A stretch of 64,000 nt of DNA from Sternotherus odoratus. Its lineage: Eukaryota > Chordata > Testudines > Kinosternidae. Location: positions 11,956,119-12,020,118 of the forward strand of contig JAVMKO010000006.1 in assembly GCA_032164245.1 (NCBI GenBank), given 5' to 3'. The notes beneath the pieces were generated by a model, which was not told where the DNA came from, searched no databases, and was given only the letters and a program-made list of their open reading frames with translations. Shown one piece after another: positions 22,126-34,464 of the stretch. Within the stretch, counting starts at the first letter, position 1; the number at the start of each line of letters is the position of its first letter. Both the position numbers and the translations under genes were made by a program.

Positions 22126-25100
22126 ATGGATCCCGAGAAACTGCTAAAATGGATGGCGGAGAGGCAGCAAGAGCAGGCGGCCCAGCAGCAGCAGCAGCAA
22201 ACTCAGCTGATGCAGCAGATGGCCACCCAGCAGCAGCGGTTGATGGCCCAACAACAGGAGCAGCAGCAGCAACTCCTACGGGACTTAGCAGCCCAGCAGC
22301 ACGCGCAGCAAGAGCACCTGGTGCAGCAGATGGCCACACTGATACGCCCCGCCGGTGCCACTGGCCCCATACCCGCCGCAGCAGGACGCGGATGGACGGC
22401 TGGCGAGCTGCCGGTGCGTCTTACCAAGATGGGCCCCGACGATGACCCAGAGGCATTCCTGGTCACCTTTGAGCGGGTGGCGACGGCGGCCCGGTGGCCC
22501 CAAGAACATTGGGCCACCCTACTAGCCCCGTATCTGACGGGGCAGGCACAGGCCGCCTATCGCAGCCTTGAACCCCAGGAGGCCCTTGAATACCTAAAGG
22601 TCAAGGCGGCTATTTTGGACCACACTGGCATCAACCCTGAAACCTACCGCCAACGCCTCCGCCAGGAACCATATCCGGCGGGGGCCCGTCCACGGGCGGT
22701 GGCCCAGCGGGTGCGAGATCTCTGTTGGCGGTGGCTGAATCCCGACGGACTGACAGGGCCTCAGGTAGCAGAGAAAGTGGCCTTGGAACAGTTCACACTC
22801 ATCCTCCCAGCGGGGGGGAGAGCCTGGGTACGACGGCACCGACCTACGACGCTGTCGGATGCCGTGGGCTTGATGGAGGACTATATGGCCGCCGAGGGAA
22901 GTGAGGCACCGCCCAAGGCAGACTGGAACCCTCCCAGGAAGGCCGGACCCGATAAAGGTAAATCCCAAGGAAGGGGGACTCGAGCTCCACCGCCCCTAGT
23001 CCGGCCCCCGACCCCACGACCGGCTACCCCGGAACATCGACCCCGGACCAGCCGAGCCCCGGGCCGGGGGGAACCATACCCGCGAGAGGGAGGAAGCCCG
23101 CGACAGGAGAGGCCAAGGGCCAGAGAGAATCGAGAGCGCTGCTGGGAGTGTGGACAAGAGGGACACTTCCGGCGAGAGTGCCCCTTTATGGACTGCAGCT
23201 ACGCGCAAGTCTGCGTGGCGGGCCGAAGGGCTCGGGGCCCAGCGGCGGGGAAGATAGTGATCCCCGTGCGGATCCAGGGGCTCATCACGCAGGCCCTTGT
23301 GGATTCAGGGTGTAGTCAGACCCTCGTACGGGAGGGGCTGATCCCCGGCCTTAGATCCACAGGCCCACTGATGCACTGGCAGTGCGTGCACGGGGACATC
23401 CGGCCGTACCCCACGACATGGGTGGAGGTGGAGGTGGGCCCCCGGAGGATGGGCCTCCGAGTGGGCGTGATCCCAAGGCTGGCGTACCCCGCGGTACTGG
23501 GACGGGACTGGCCAGACTTTGGCGAAATCCTCAAGGGGTTCCAAACACTGGCCCCAGCGCCAACAGGGACGAGGCCTCCACGGAGGGGGTTGTTCGGGCG
23601 GCCACCGGAGCCGGACCCAGGGGAGGGAACCTCAACTGAGGGGGCACCGCCTGGGCCCCAGACCGATGACCAGCCCACCGTGGAAGGAACCAGAGAGGAA
23701 CTGGAGCGCGACGGGGATTTCCTCTTAGAGCAGAGGGAAGATCCAACCCTGAGCAGAGCGTGGGAGCAGGCTACCACCCCCGAGCCAGGCGCAGACCCCG
23801 ACACGACACTTCCCCAGGGGCCCCGGTTCGAGATTTGGCAGGACCGCTTGTATCGAGTGGTGCAGGACCCACCGAACCCCGACCCGATCAAGCAATTGTT
23901 GGTGCCTCAGCGGTTACGCTCAAGCCTCCTGCGGCTGGCCCACGCTAACCCCTGGGCAGGACACCTGGGACAGGAGAAGACTCTCCAGCGGGTGGCCCGC
24001 CGCTTCTTCTGGCCAGGCATTCACCGGGAAGTCCGGGACTATTGTGCATCCTGCCCGGAATGTCAACGGGCCGGACACAAGGGAGTCGCCAGGGCCCCTC
24101 TGGTACCCATGCCAGTAATCGGGGTCCCCTTCGAACGAATCGGAATGGACCTGGTGGGCCCTTTGGAGAGGAGCAAGACGGGGAACCGCTTCATTCTGGT
24201 GGTCGTGGACTACGCTACTCGGTATCCCGAGGCCGTCCCCCTGCGATCAGCCACAGCGCCCATGATCGCAGCCGAGCTCGTTAAGATCTTCGCCAGGGTG
24301 GGAATCCCCGCGGAGATATTGACAGACCAGGGCACGAACGTTTCCTCTAAATTAATAGCGGAACTATGCCGCCTCCTCAACATCCGGACCCTCCGGACGT
24401 CCGTGTACCATCCACAGACGGATGGACTAGTGGAGCGCTTTAATGGTACACTGAAGACCATGCTACGGAAGTTTGTGGAGGAAGACCCCTCGCATTGGGA
24501 TACCCTGCTACCGGCCCTCCTGTTTGCTGTAAGGGAGGTGTCACAGGCTTCAACCGGATACTCACCCTTTGAACTTCTGTACGGACGACAGCCGAGGGGG
24601 ATTCTAGACCTCCTTAAGGAGGAGTGGGAGACCCAGGAGACGAGAGTCCTAGGGACCACCCACTACGTTCTACGGCTACGGGAACGACTCCGGGCACTGA
24701 GCGACTTCGCCAGGGAGAATCTGGAACAGGCCCAGAAAACGCAAGAGCGGATCTACAACAGGGGGGCTAAGACACGGAGCTTCAAACCCGGAGATCGGGT
24801 GTTACTCCTGTTGCCGTCCACCGAATCGAAGCTCTTGGCCAAATGGCAGGGGCCTTTCGAGATTACCCGACGAGTGGGCCAGGTGGACTACGAGGTCCGA
24901 CTACCAGGGCGGCGAAAGGAGACCCGCGTATACCACGTGAACCTCCTGAAAGCGTGGAAATCCCGGGAGGCAATGCTCATTAGCCCGTCCCCCCCGGAAC
25001 CTGAATTGGGGCCCCTAGCCGGGGGGCCCCCGGATCCAAAACCGGTGACGCTGGGCGTGGGTCTCACCCCGGCTCAGCAGACGCAAGTACAAAGGCTTGT

Positions 25101-26940
25101 CCAGGACTTTCCGGACGTTTTGTCCGCCCGGCCGGGGCGCACCGACCGGACAAGCCATCATGTAGCGACCACACCGGGCCAGAAGGTGAGGAACCCTCAC
25201 CGGCCGTTACCCCGAAAGATGTGGGAGGCCGTGAAGAGAGAGCTCGATACCATGCTGGAGATGGGGGTAGTTGAGGAGTCAAAGAGTGAATGGCGTAGCC
25301 CGATCGTCCTGGTTCCCAAGCCGGACGGGACCTCCCGATTTTGTATTGATTTCCGGAAGGTCAACGCCATTTCCAGGTTCGACGCCTACCCGATGCCCCG
25401 AATAGACGAGCTCTTAGAACGACTGGGAGGTGCAAAGTACCTGTCAACGCTGGACCTCACCAAAGGGTACTGGCAGATCCCATTGACGCCAAACTCCCGG
25501 GAGAAAACAGCGTTCTCGACGCCGTTCGGCCTCTTCCAATTTATAACGATGCCATTTGGGCTACATGGCGCAGCCGCGACCTTCCAACGGCTGATGAACC
25601 AGGTCCTGCTGCCCCACGACCAGTACGCCGCAGCCTATATTGACGACATCGTTATCTATAGTAGCAACTGGGAAGACCACCTGCGACACCTGAGGGAAGT
25701 GCTACAGGCCCTCCGGGCGGCCGGCCTGACGGCCAACCCAGCAAAGTGCCACTTGGGACAGGAAGAGGTGAGGTACCTGGGGTATGTGGTAGGCGGGGGG
25801 AAATTGAGTCCCCTCGTCGACAAGGTCCAGGCCCTTAGAGATATGGCCACGCCAAGGACGAAGAAACAGGTCCGCCAGTTCCTGGGCCTGGCGGGCTATT
25901 ACAGAAGGTTCGTGCCCGACTTCGCCTCCATCGCTGCTCCCCTCTCGGACCTGACAAGGAACTCCCAGCCACAGAAGGTACGGTGGTCGGCCCAGTGCGA
26001 AGAGGCCTTTAAGATCCTGAAAGAACGCCTTGCACGGGAACCAGTCCTACGGCACCCCGACTTCACAAAGGAGTTCATATTACAGACGGATGCCTCAGAC
26101 GGAGGCTTGGGGGCCGTGCTCTCCCAGGAACATGACGGAGAAGAACACCCGGTGCTATATTTGAGCCGTAAGTTGTTCCCCCGAGAGCGACACTATGCCA
26201 CTGTAGAGAAAGAAGCCCTGGCAGTGAAATGGGCTATTGATGCCCTACGGTATTATTTGCTGGGGAACCCCTTCAAGTTGGTCACGGACCACGCCCCCCT
26301 TCGGTGGCTAGATAGCATGAAGGACACGAACCCCCGAATTATGCGCTGGTACCTCTCGCTCCAGCCCTACGACTTCTGCGTCTACCACCGCCCGGGTAAG
26401 GCCCACGCTAACGCAGATTTCTTCTCCAGACAGGGAGGGGCAGAGGCCAACGAGGTGGACCAGCCCACGGGGCCTGTCCTAAGGGGGGGGGTGTGTGACG
26501 GGGCGGACCGGCCCCGCACGGGCCAGGGCTGCCCCTGGCCGGAAGTGCTAGCAGCGGAAGTCCCGCCCCCGCTGCACTGGGCATGCTCCAAATGCTCAGG
26601 CAGTATAAAGCAAGGGAGCACAGCTCAGTCTGGGCGGACTGCCGGAGGGGGAGGACGTGCCTGGAGAGCTCCCGCGGAGGACCAGCCCCAGCCACACCAG
26701 GAGCCGGAATCGGAGCCGTGGCCGGACCCTGCCTTCGAGCCTGAAGCTGACCACAGCCTGCCAGATGCCCTAGACCACTACCTGACTGAGGGGGCGACGG
26801 ACCCAGCCCTATACGGGGGATCAGCAACCAGCCAGGGGACCCCGTCGCTGGATCAGGTAGGAACTGGCCCCAGGATAGTGAGGGAGTGGTATAGCCCACC
26901 CGAAGACACTCAGCGTGTTGCGGTTGGATCTCCCCGCTGA
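22126..26940 (+). CDS. gag-pol polyprotein, Gmr1-like gypsy, 1604 aa
   Basis: One uninterrupted frame starts at ATG 22126, 143 bp after the LTR. The N-terminus is a Gln-rich, probably coiled-coil gag segment (residues about 12-70). A CCHC zinc knuckle ([14 protein letters not shown]) is at 339-352 and the protease motif VDSG at about 392-395. The integrase HHCC finger starts at H606; its DD35E triad is D675, D734 and E770, followed by a GPF-type module near 910. Reverse transcriptase carries YIDD at 1171-1174, and RNase H starts at TDASD (D1322). From about residue 1457 the frame is encoded by the 3' LTR, ending at TGA 26938-26940. There is no gag-pol frameshift. All active-site residues I can identify are present. 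Confidence 0.95.
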   Translation: MDPEKLLKWMAERQQEQAAQQQQQQTQLMQQMATQQQRLMAQQQEQQQQLLRDLAAQQHAQQEHLVQQMATLIRPAGATGPIPAAAGRGWTAGELPVRLTKMGPDDDPEAFLVTFERVATAARWPQEHWATLLAPYLTGQAQAAYRSLEPQEALEYLKVKAAILDHTGINPETYRQRLRQEPYPAGARPRAVAQRVRDLCWRWLNPDGLTGPQVAEKVALEQFTLILPAGGRAWVRRHRPTTLSDAVGLMEDYMAAEGSEAPPKADWNPPRKAGPDKGKSQGRGTRAPPPLVRPPTPRPATPEHRPRTSRAPGRGEPYPREGGSPRQERPRARENRERCWECGQEGHFRRECPFMDCSYAQVCVAGRRARGPAAGKIVIPVRIQGLITQALVDSGCSQTLVREGLIPGLRSTGPLMHWQCVHGDIRPYPTTWVEVEVGPRRMGLRVGVIPRLAYPAVLGRDWPDFGEILKGFQTLAPAPTGTRPPRRGLFGRPPEPDPGEGTSTEGAPPGPQTDDQPTVEGTREELERDGDFLLEQREDPTLSRAWEQATTPEPGADPDTTLPQGPRFEIWQDRLYRVVQDPPNPDPIKQLLVPQRLRSSLLRLAHANPWAGHLGQEKTLQRVARRFFWPGIHREVRDYCASCPECQRAGHKGVARAPLVPMPVIGVPFERIGMDLVGPLERSKTGNRFILVVVDYATRYPEAVPLRSATAPMIAAELVKIFARVGIPAEILTDQGTNVSSKLIAELCRLLNIRTLRTSVYHPQTDGLVERFNGTLKTMLRKFVEEDPSHWDTLLPALLFAVREVSQASTGYSPFELLYGRQPRGILDLLKEEWETQETRVLGTTHYVLRLRERLRALSDFARENLEQAQKTQERIYNRGAKTRSFKPGDRVLLLLPSTESKLLAKWQGPFEITRRVGQVDYEVRLPGRRKETRVYHVNLLKAWKSREAMLISPSPPEPELGPLAGGPPDPKPVTLGVGLTPAQQTQVQRLVQDFPDVLSARPGRTDRTSHHVATTPGQKVRNPHRPLPRKMWEAVKRELDTMLEMGVVEESKSEWRSPIVLVPKPDGTSRFCIDFRKVNAISRFDAYPMPRIDELLERLGGAKYLSTLDLTKGYWQIPLTPNSREKTAFSTPFGLFQFITMPFGLHGAAATFQRLMNQVLLPHDQYAAAYIDDIVIYSSNWEDHLRHLREVLQALRAAGLTANPAKCHLGQEEVRYLGYVVGGGKLSPLVDKVQALRDMATPRTKKQVRQFLGLAGYYRRFVPDFASIAAPLSDLTRNSQPQKVRWSAQCEEAFKILKERLAREPVLRHPDFTKEFILQTDASDGGLGAVLSQEHDGEEHPVLYLSRKLFPRERHYATVEKEALAVKWAIDALRYYLLGNPFKLVTDHAPLRWLDSMKDTNPRIMRWYLSLQPYDFCVYHRPGKAHANADFFSRQGGAEANEVDQPTGPVLRGGVCDGADRPRTGQGCPWPEVLAAEVPPPLHWACSKCSGSIKQGSTAQSGRTAGGGGRAWRAPAEDQPQPHQEPESEPWPDPAFEPEADHSLPDALDHYLTEGATDPALYGGSATSQGTPSLDQVGTGPRIVREWYSPPEDTQRVAVGSPR
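26481..26491 (+). promoter_or_regulatory. polypurine tract
   Basis: AAGGGGGGGGG lies immediately before the 3' LTR start TGTGTGACGG and would prime plus-strand DNA synthesis. It also lies inside the open frame. Confidence 0.8.
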
Positions 26941-27572
26941 GTGGGGTCAGGTGCAGGGCCACTAGGCCACACTACCCCAGTGAAGGGGGGGCTGTTAGAG
27001 ACACTGGCCGCTAGGCCACACTGCCCCAGGGAAGGGGGATTGATATAGACTCTGGCCCTTGGGCCTCACTGCCCCAGCCAAGGGGGCTGGTACTGACTCT
27101 GGCCATTGGGCCCCACTGCCCCAGCCAAGGGGGCTGGTACTGACTCTGGCCATTGGGCCACACTGCCCCAGAGAAGGGGGGTACTGATAGACTCTGGCCA
27201 TTGGGCCACACTGCCCCAGCCGAGGGGGCTGATATTGACTCTGGCCATTGGGCCACACTGCCCCAGAGAAGGGGGGTTCTGATAGACTCTGGCCATTGGG
27301 CCACACTGCCCCAGCCGAGGGGGCTGATATTGACTCTGGCCATTGGGCCATACTGCCCCAGCTGAGGGGGCTGATACTGACTCTGGCCATTGGGCCATAC
27401 TGCCCCAGCCGAGGGGGCTGATACTGACTCTGGCCATTGGGCCATACTGCCCCAGCCGAGGGGGCTGATATTGACTCTGGCCATTGGGCCATACTGTCCC
27501 AGCCGACGGGACCCGTCAGGGACTCCGGCCACTAGGCCTCATTGCCCCGCCTGGGGGGCGTGAACCCTGACA
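26492..27572 (+). repeat. 3' LTR, 1081 bp
   Basis: Apart from one extra 47-bp unit and a few substitutions (for example CTGAGG for CCGAGG near 27361) it matches the 5' LTR as read. The first 449 bp encode the end of the polyprotein. Confidence 0.93.
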
Positions 27573-27636
27573 CCCACGAAAGCTTATGTGTCAGTACTTT
27601 AGTTAGTCTTTAAGGTGTCACAGGACTCTTTGTCAC
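27573..27636 (+). repeat. hammerhead-type repeat, right part of split copy
   Basis: This begins CCCACGAAAGCTTATGTGTC and continues through AAGGTGTCACAGGACTC. It completes the copy whose left part ends at 20948. Confidence 0.8.
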
Positions 27637-28394
27637 ACAAGGCTTGATGGTGCATGGAGGTCATTATCGTCTTTCCTCTTAAAGATAGTCCCACCAGGCC
27701 GCATTGAGGCACCGAAGAGTGTGTCATGGGAAAGGTTTTATTATTCTTAACTTTGCTCTTTCTATATGCTCTGTTTGCTCTGTTTTAAATAAAATATGTT
27801 TCCTAAGAGCTGTCAGGCCAGCACTTTTTATTAGTACTAAATTCACTAACATTACACAAACAGCCCTCCTGCCTAAGAACTACAAATCCAATGTTCTTTT
27901 GGGTTTTAAATTAAGAACATTGGGGAGCTGAAGAGAACCATTAGGAATCAGTTTATCAATATGCCAGAAGATGTGGGTGTCCCCTTTGGAACAACATCTA
28001 ATAATAACAGGGATGAATTCAGTATAGCCAAGTAACAATGGGGGAAAAAACATTAGCTCTCCTCTTACGTAACTGCTAATACATTATTTGGCTTGGTCCA
28101 GTAGTTAGTCCTCAGAGATTTTAGACCTATTTACACACAAACAAACCAATGGCCATCTGAAAGTCATCTGGACCATGCATTCTGAAACCTAAAATAACAG
28201 CCCTCTTGAAATGCACTCAGTAACTTCTGGGCAAATTGAGTGCATGCCAGATTGGTGCATCAGCATTAATCTACTTAGATCGACTAACACAGTTATAGAA
28301 TAAAGTAAATTACATCATCCAGAGAAAAGCTATTCTAAACTAAGCATGTGTTCTAACCTTGAGTGCCAATCCTGTTCAGCTGATCATTTCAATA
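27637..28394. other. no gene; unassigned noncoding DNA
   Basis: I see no supported coding region or repeat. Confidence 0.5.
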
Positions 28395-28396
28395 TA

Positions 28397-28697
28397 CAGT
28401 AGACTCTCGATTATCCAGGATTGGATTAACCGGGATGTAGGTTAACCAGGATGTCAAAAAAAAATATGTGCAACTTGCAGAGCTGACTCTGGCTTTGCTG
28501 CCGCCCGAAGCACACACAAAAAAACCCCCACCAGGGCTCAAGGCAGCCAGTGAACCAACACCCCCTCCCCCCTGGCACTGGGTGGCTGGTGAACCAACCC
28601 CCCCCCCCCCCATATTGCCTATGGATGGTGATTATCTGGGATTTTATTAACCAGAATTATTTTTTCCCTATCATCCTGGATAATCAAGAGTCTACTG
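28397..28697. mobile_element. Tigger/pogo-like MITE, 301 bp
   Basis: The terminal inverted repeats are CAGTAGACTCTCGATTATCC and GGATAATCAAGAGTCTACTG, flanked by TA on both sides. CAGT ends with TTATCC fit the Tigger/pogo branch of Tc1/mariner. The interior is C-rich and noncoding. Confidence 0.85.
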
Positions 28698-28699
28698 TA

Positions 28700-29630
28700 T
28701 TTACAAACAGAAGGGAAAACATATTTGTTTTATTTTGTGAGCAAGTGGAATTTTGGAGATATTTTTGTACAGCAAAATAGAATCTAACTAAAAGATGGTA
28801 AAATAATCACTAGGCCAAATTCAAACTGCACTGAGGTCATTGCAGTAATTAATTATTTGTATTTCAGTAGCACTCAAAAATCGAGGCCCCCTTTGTGGTA
28901 GGCACTATATACCATACAAAGAAAAGACAATCTCTGCATTGCAAGGAGGCGGAATTTGCTCCATTGTATTTAATGTGCTCACTGTCAGTTCATTTCTGTA
29001 ATGACTTAGTGTTTCAGTGAAACCTCTTGCTACCTTCACCCTTATCAGAAGATTAGAAATGGAAAACCTTAAGAGTGAAGGAGAGCAGGGAAGTTAGAAA
29101 AGTGCAGCTCACAACCATGTAGTGAATGGAATTTCAGGTGTGTAACTGAGGACAGAAATTGGCCTGCTGGGCAGATGTTGACTGTGTTTGTGTGGGACCT
29201 GGATTTCAGGCTGCTTACACCACACACTTCTCATGAATCGCATCTTTTCCCTTTAAGCCCCATCTAGATAACAAAATCCACTGTATTTTAGCACCACATT
29301 TAAACACGGTAATGACCCAATCATGTTATAACAGGGGTCCCAATCCTGCAATGAGTTCCACATGGACTTGATTGAAGGATTGGGGCCATGTTTGGCCTTG
29401 CTTCTGCATAGAATATTTAAACCATGTTAAGAACCCCTGCTTTTAGCCCTGTTTTTTTTTTAAATAGCCTAGAGCAAAGCTCTTTACCATGGCTACATCA
29501 CAGTTCGATCCCCAACTTGCAAGTACTCCACTTAATTTCTGGAGGACCAAACTGAAAGCTATAGCATGGTTGGCCTAAGACCATGGTTTAATGTGGTAGA
29601 TTTTCTAGCATTGGGTGGGTCTTAGGTGTC
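28700..29630. other. no gene; contains a SINE piece
   Basis: A decayed MIR-like SINE segment lies near 28846-28960 (ATTATTTGTATTTCAGTAGC, then a GGCACTATA block). A decayed AATCCTGCAATG-type repeat lies around 29334-29395. Nothing else is supported. Confidence 0.5.
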
Positions 29631-29633
29631 TAA

Positions 29634-29914
29634 GGGCTTGTCTTCACTTGAGCCGGCAGGGATCGATCTTTTGGTGATTGATTTATCACGTCTCGTTAAG
29701 ACGCGATAAATCGATCACCAGCGGCTCCCCCGTCGACTCCGGAAGTCCAGCTCCTGAAGAGGCGCAAGCTGGAGTCGACGGGGGACCGCGCCGCCAACCG
29801 CCACCGCCGTGAGGATGGGAGGTAAGTCGGCTGTAAAGACGTCGATTTCAGCTACGTAACGTAGCTGAAATTGCTTATCTACAGTAGATTTCCCCCCCTA
29901 GTGGAGACCACCCC
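29634..29914. mobile_element. Harbinger-type MITE, 281 bp
   Basis: The TAA target duplication (29631-29633 and 29915-29917) flanks GGGCTTGTCTTCACTTG on the left and GTGGAGACCACCCC on the right. An internal hairpin TTTATCACG ... CGCGATAAA is present. It is the same family as the MITE at 14884-15183. Confidence 0.85.
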
Positions 29915-29917
29915 TAA

Positions 29918-32769
29918 GAAATCAGGCTTTTACTGGGCTGATCTCTAGGGGGCACAAGTCATTCTTTCTATCCCTCTTCCACCTGCCCAAACACCCATCT
30001 GACCAACTTTCCCCACTTTTAAAAGGCAGCCAGATACTTAATTTTTTTTAAGAATGAACTACCTTTCCCTCCATCCCTTCTCATCCTTTTTGGTATCAGA
30101 CCCCTGTGTGAGTCAGATTCTCCTTTCACTTAGGTGTCAAATATGAGTAGCCCTCTTGAGGTCAGTGGTAATAAACAAGTATAAAATTGGTGTGATACTA
30201 ATCAGGCCCCTGAGACTTCACTGTTTATCTGAATCTGTTTGGGAAGAGGAAGTTTATTAATATTTTTATTTTAAAATTTGTTTAGTATATGGGTGCTATA
30301 TTCTGATTATATTTCTCCCTACCCTGGAGCAGTCGGATGGACTGGTGCTTTATAATTACAGTATAGAACACTATTTATGAGATGAGCTGGAGAACATGAT
30401 TAAGGGACTATATATTTATTACCTTTCCATCGCCTCATTTGCCCATTTTATCTCCTTCCCCTCTTTAAACTCCGCCTCCCTCATTAAGCTTTTAGAGGCT
30501 GATCTTTTAGGCCTTGGTCCCAGAAAGACTTGTGCAAGTTATGTAACTTTATCCACAGTGGTGTGCATGTCTGGATTGTCTGAAATGAAACTACTCCAAA
30601 GCATAAAGTCAAATGTGTGCAGGATCAGGACTACCGTATATTATACATTGTATTATTAGTATATTTATTATATGCAACACCCAGAGTGCTTCAGTTAGGG
30701 AGGGTGGGGAAAAGCCCTTTATAAGAACTGTACTATTATTTTGTACAGTTTTATCACATCAATATTGCTAATCAGGGTGTTTGCCATCAATATTTTAAGG
30801 CCTCAAATCTGTTTTTTCTCTGCCGTTAATGAGCTGATAAATGATTGCAGCCTGTTTAGATTATCCTTTGAATTGACATAGAAAAATTGCTCCAAGTCCA
30901 TCTGTTTAGGTTACATAACATGATCTGAAGCCATTTTAGAAGCAAGATTTACTGCATAAACAGAACAATTTCCAGTAAGGCGATTAAGGCTTTTTTCGTG
31001 GTAAATGAAGAAATTACCAATCATTTCAGTGAACACAAATGTTCCAAAATACACAGAAAGAGAAATTCATGTCACTGAGCACTTTCACTTTGCCTGCTTT
31101 AGCTGGAATTCCATCATAATATAGAACAATAATTTTCAGTTAAATGTTGATCACCTTGGTTGCCTGTATTTTCTGAATTTTAAAATGTAGGTTAATCCTT
31201 TAAAAATCAATGATGCTATTATTCATATTTTACATTTTGTGTTTTCTAAACCCTAGCTTAAAAAAAAATCACTGGCTTTATGTAAGTGCCAGAACTCAGT
31301 AAATGTCCCCTCCCCCCACAAACACACTAGGAATAATAAAATAACCTTTTCTACCAATGATCACTAGAAGGAGTATAAACAATCTAACAGAAGTTAAAAA
31401 TGCTTCCATGTGATAGTACTGTGGTAGACTGAACTGCATTACTAAGACTGAGGAAAGCTTCTGTTGGTATTTCACTGCAACTGTGTTTGAGCTCAGGAAA
31501 TGGACTGACAGTGTTTAACGTTGCCTCTGTGCTCCCAGTTTTGTTTGGTTTGTGTGGTTATTTTTTTCTCTCTCTTACATGTTGGATAAGGTAACTTTCT
31601 GTTCTGCTCATTCTTGAAAACAGATAGCCAAATGTTTCTGCAAGCAGACAGTTACCATGTGTCGCATACTTCCTGAGGAGAAAAAATATGTTCCGTACAA
31701 ATGTTATTTCTAAACAGCATTTATTAAAATAACCCATTCGGCTGGCTTCCTTAAAAGTAGCTATGGCTGCATTGCCTTATAACATCAGGGCATCAAGAGA
31801 GAGTTTCCATAGACCTGCCCAGCACACAAATTCTCTTTCAGAAGAGAAGAAATGCTCTGTTGGCTTATGAGTCATCATGAGCCTCCTCACAAGGCCTGCT
31901 CAATCCCTGATCTCAGGCAGCTGTGCTTCTCATGGAGCTCTCCAATTCCTTTCCCAGATTGCAGTTTTGGGTGGCTGTTCCTAGTCTTACCCTCATTTTT
32001 GCCTGTTTATCCTATTTCGACCACTCTAACACTTACCTGGGCTTGGCCTCAGTCTCCTCTCCATTCCCTGGGAATCCCCAAATCTTGGGTGTGATGGAGT
32101 TCCTCATCCTTTACAAGTAAGCTAATGTTTTGGCATAAAAGATGTCTTTTCTATGACTCTTCTCCAGAGGCCTCCTTCTCCTCCCGGGGCTGTTATCTCA
32201 CTGGAAAGCCTAAAAATGATGTGCCTGAAAAGACAAATTTGTTTGGTACCTCCATTGAATTACTTCCGTACCACCATCCCCCTCACAAAACACTGAGTTA
32301 CAGCCCCTGTGCCTTCCCTGCCACCTTCATCGTCTTCCTGAACATTCCTGCTCTGCCTATAATCTCACTGCATGGACTTCTTCAAGGAAAAGACGGACAA
32401 GACATTCAGCACACGCGTCCTCTTCAGTCAGGAGTCCACACTTTCTGCTCCACAGAAATGGTTCTACCACGGACAGAAAGTCTGGGCTCTTGCCCTGTTC
32501 TCCTCTTCGATCTAGCTCACTTTAGCAACGTAAAATTTTTAAACTTGTTTTTTTTTGCTGGATACGATTTACCTGACATCCCAGATGTGATGTCGCTCAT
32601 CTTATCACAATGGCTGCTGTGATAGCAAGACGATATTAAGCCACAAAGAGGAAATGTTGTCTATCTGTAGCTAATGCACCCATCGCTGTGTGGTATCTAG
32701 GTCATCCAAAGCAAAATGTTGCTGAGAAGTACCCTGCTTCCTTCACCTCCTGATGTGAAGTGCTGTTAC
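29918..32769. other. no gene; AT-rich noncoding DNA
   Basis: A 165-codon frame at 32125-32622 and shorter ones near 31852 lack recognisable domains, and I do not call them. I see no structured repeats. Confidence 0.5.
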
Positions 32770-32772
32770 TTA

Positions 32773-33069
32773 GGGCTGGGCTACACTACGGGGAGGGCGG
32801 GAGGGTCAACCTAAGATACACAACTTCAGATTTGAGAATAGCACCGTAGCTGAAGTCGCAGCATCTTAAGTCAACTTACCTGGCCGTCCCCACGGCAGTG
32901 AGTCAACCGCGGCCACTCCCCTGCCGACTCTGCTTACTCCTCTTGCCCAGGTGGAGTACAGGAGTTGATTTGGGGATTGATTTATCGCGTCTAGGTGAGA
33001 CGCGATAAATCGATCCCCAATACGCTGAGTGCTACCCGCCGATCCGGGGTGGGGGGTGTAGCCGTGCCC
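32773..33069. mobile_element. Harbinger-type MITE, 297 bp
   Basis: The ends GGGCTGGGCTACACTACGG and GTGTAGCCGTGCCC are inverted repeats flanked by TTA (32770-32772 and 33070-33072). A palindrome GATTTATCGCGTC ... GACGCGATAAATC lies near 32970-33017. It is a related but separate subfamily from 29634-29914. Confidence 0.85.
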
Positions 33070-33072
33070 TTA

Positions 33073-34258
33073 TTGCCTGTTACAGCAAACCTTCAATGAG
33101 ATTACTCATGTGAGTATGGGTTACTCGTGTGAGCAAGGGATTATAGGATCAGGTCCTTGTGACTTTCCTTCCCACTTCTCCCGCAGCCCTTGAATGGAAA
33201 GGTGGGCCTTGCACTGTGCTGTGAAAATAGTTAGATTTGGGCTCATTCAGAGTTCCGCAGTCAACCATCTTCTGCCAAATTGTCTCTGTTCCTGGTTCAT
33301 AAAAATCGCTACCAACTGCAACATCCTCACTGAGTGGATCAGGTGGATGGAGACATACGTAGCTGGGCCCCAGCTCATTAAGGACCTGGACTTCAAAGTG
33401 GATCTGGAATCAAATGAGGAGCCAGTGGAGTATGCATAGCACTTGGTTGATACACTCTTATTGGTCATGTTTGTATAACGGGGAAGCTGTATGTTGTCCA
33501 AAGTGGAGTTTCTGTGTGAACATCACAGTGAGCACTAGTCAAAAGAATTTGCTGTAAACCATTTGAGATAAGATGAAATCATGCATAACATTTTCTAGGC
33601 TGCTCTCTGAGAGGAAAGTGTGTGGTATTTGGGACGGTGCTGTTTAGGGATGAGCATCTCAGATAGGGAGTCTGGGCAGGGTGATGGAATGATCTTGCTG
33701 TTATGCACAGCCAGTTGGATCCAGACACAAAATAAACATAATCGCTTTGCATGCACCTTGCTTATTAAATGATCCCTGAACACCATAGTGCGGGACAGTC
33801 TTCCAAAGGTGGAAGAAGGCATTTCTTGCCATTATTACTGCCTGGCTGCCTCGAAGCATGGATGGATGCAATAGAACTCTGTGGCTGTGCATACAGTAAT
33901 TATAACAGAAAATAACTCCACATGAAAAGAAAAGAAGAAATGCCACCAGGACATGATTAGCATCTTTATCTCATCAGTAGGTGTTTGAAGTCACACTATA
34001 AGCATCAATAATATTTTCTTATATGAAAGATTAAACTTTGAAGCAGGGTTCATAGTGACAGAGCAATATTTCAGGAACTGAAAATCTGCCAGTTATAAGG
34101 TTTACGCTAAGCGGTAATTGAGTGATAAACACATACCTATACTATCTATGTAGCTGTGTGTGCTCGGTAAGCTATTTCACAGTACATGTAACTGTTTATT
34201 TATATGTTAATTACTCCTTAGCACTGAGGCCTTTGAAAGGCGTCTTCCTGGCAGGAGG
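33073..34258. other. no gene; unassigned noncoding DNA
   Basis: A decayed repeat with GATTACTCATGTGAGTA lies near 33098-33160. The 81-codon frame at 33194-33439 has no recognised domain. I see nothing else to support. Confidence 0.45.
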
Positions 34259-34266
34259 CTCTAGAT

Positions 34267-34456
34267 CAGGCCTGCACAACATGCGACCCGGGGGCCACAT
34301 GCGGCCCTCACGGGCTCCCTGTGCAGCCCGTGGGGAGTGAGTAGGGGCGGGGCAAGCCAAGCGGTGGGGTGGGGCAAAGCGGATGGGGGCGGGGCTTTTT
34401 TGCTGTTTTTTTTGCAGTAATATGACCCTCGCTGCTTTCCGAGTTGTGCAGGCCTC
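34267..34456. mobile_element. hAT-type MITE, 190 bp
   Basis: The ends CAGGCCTGCACAAC and GTTGTGCAGGCCTC are inverted repeats. The exact 8-bp target duplication CTCTAGAT is at 34259-34266 and 34457-34464. Confidence 0.9.
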
Positions 34457-34464
34457 CTCTAGAT

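Larger units (their letters stand above)
20949..27572 (+). mobile_element. complete Gmr1-like Ty3/gypsy LTR retrotransposon
   Basis: The 6.6-kb element has two near-identical LTRs (TGTGTGACGG ... CCTGACA), a purine tract before the 3' LTR, and one gag-pol frame. Domain order is gag, protease, integrase, reverse transcriptase, RNase H; integrase before RT is the copia-like order known from the Gmr1 group of Ty3/gypsy elements. It interrupts a hammerhead-type repeat: the left flank ends TAGCCC, the right begins CCCACG, so CCC is shared. All key catalytic motifs are present and the long frame is intact, so the copy is young and possibly competent. Confidence 0.93.

Noticed and set aside
32125..32622. 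165-codon frame in otherwise quiet DNA
   Set aside because: There is no recognisable domain, no splice or polyadenylation context, and composition like the surrounding noncoding DNA.
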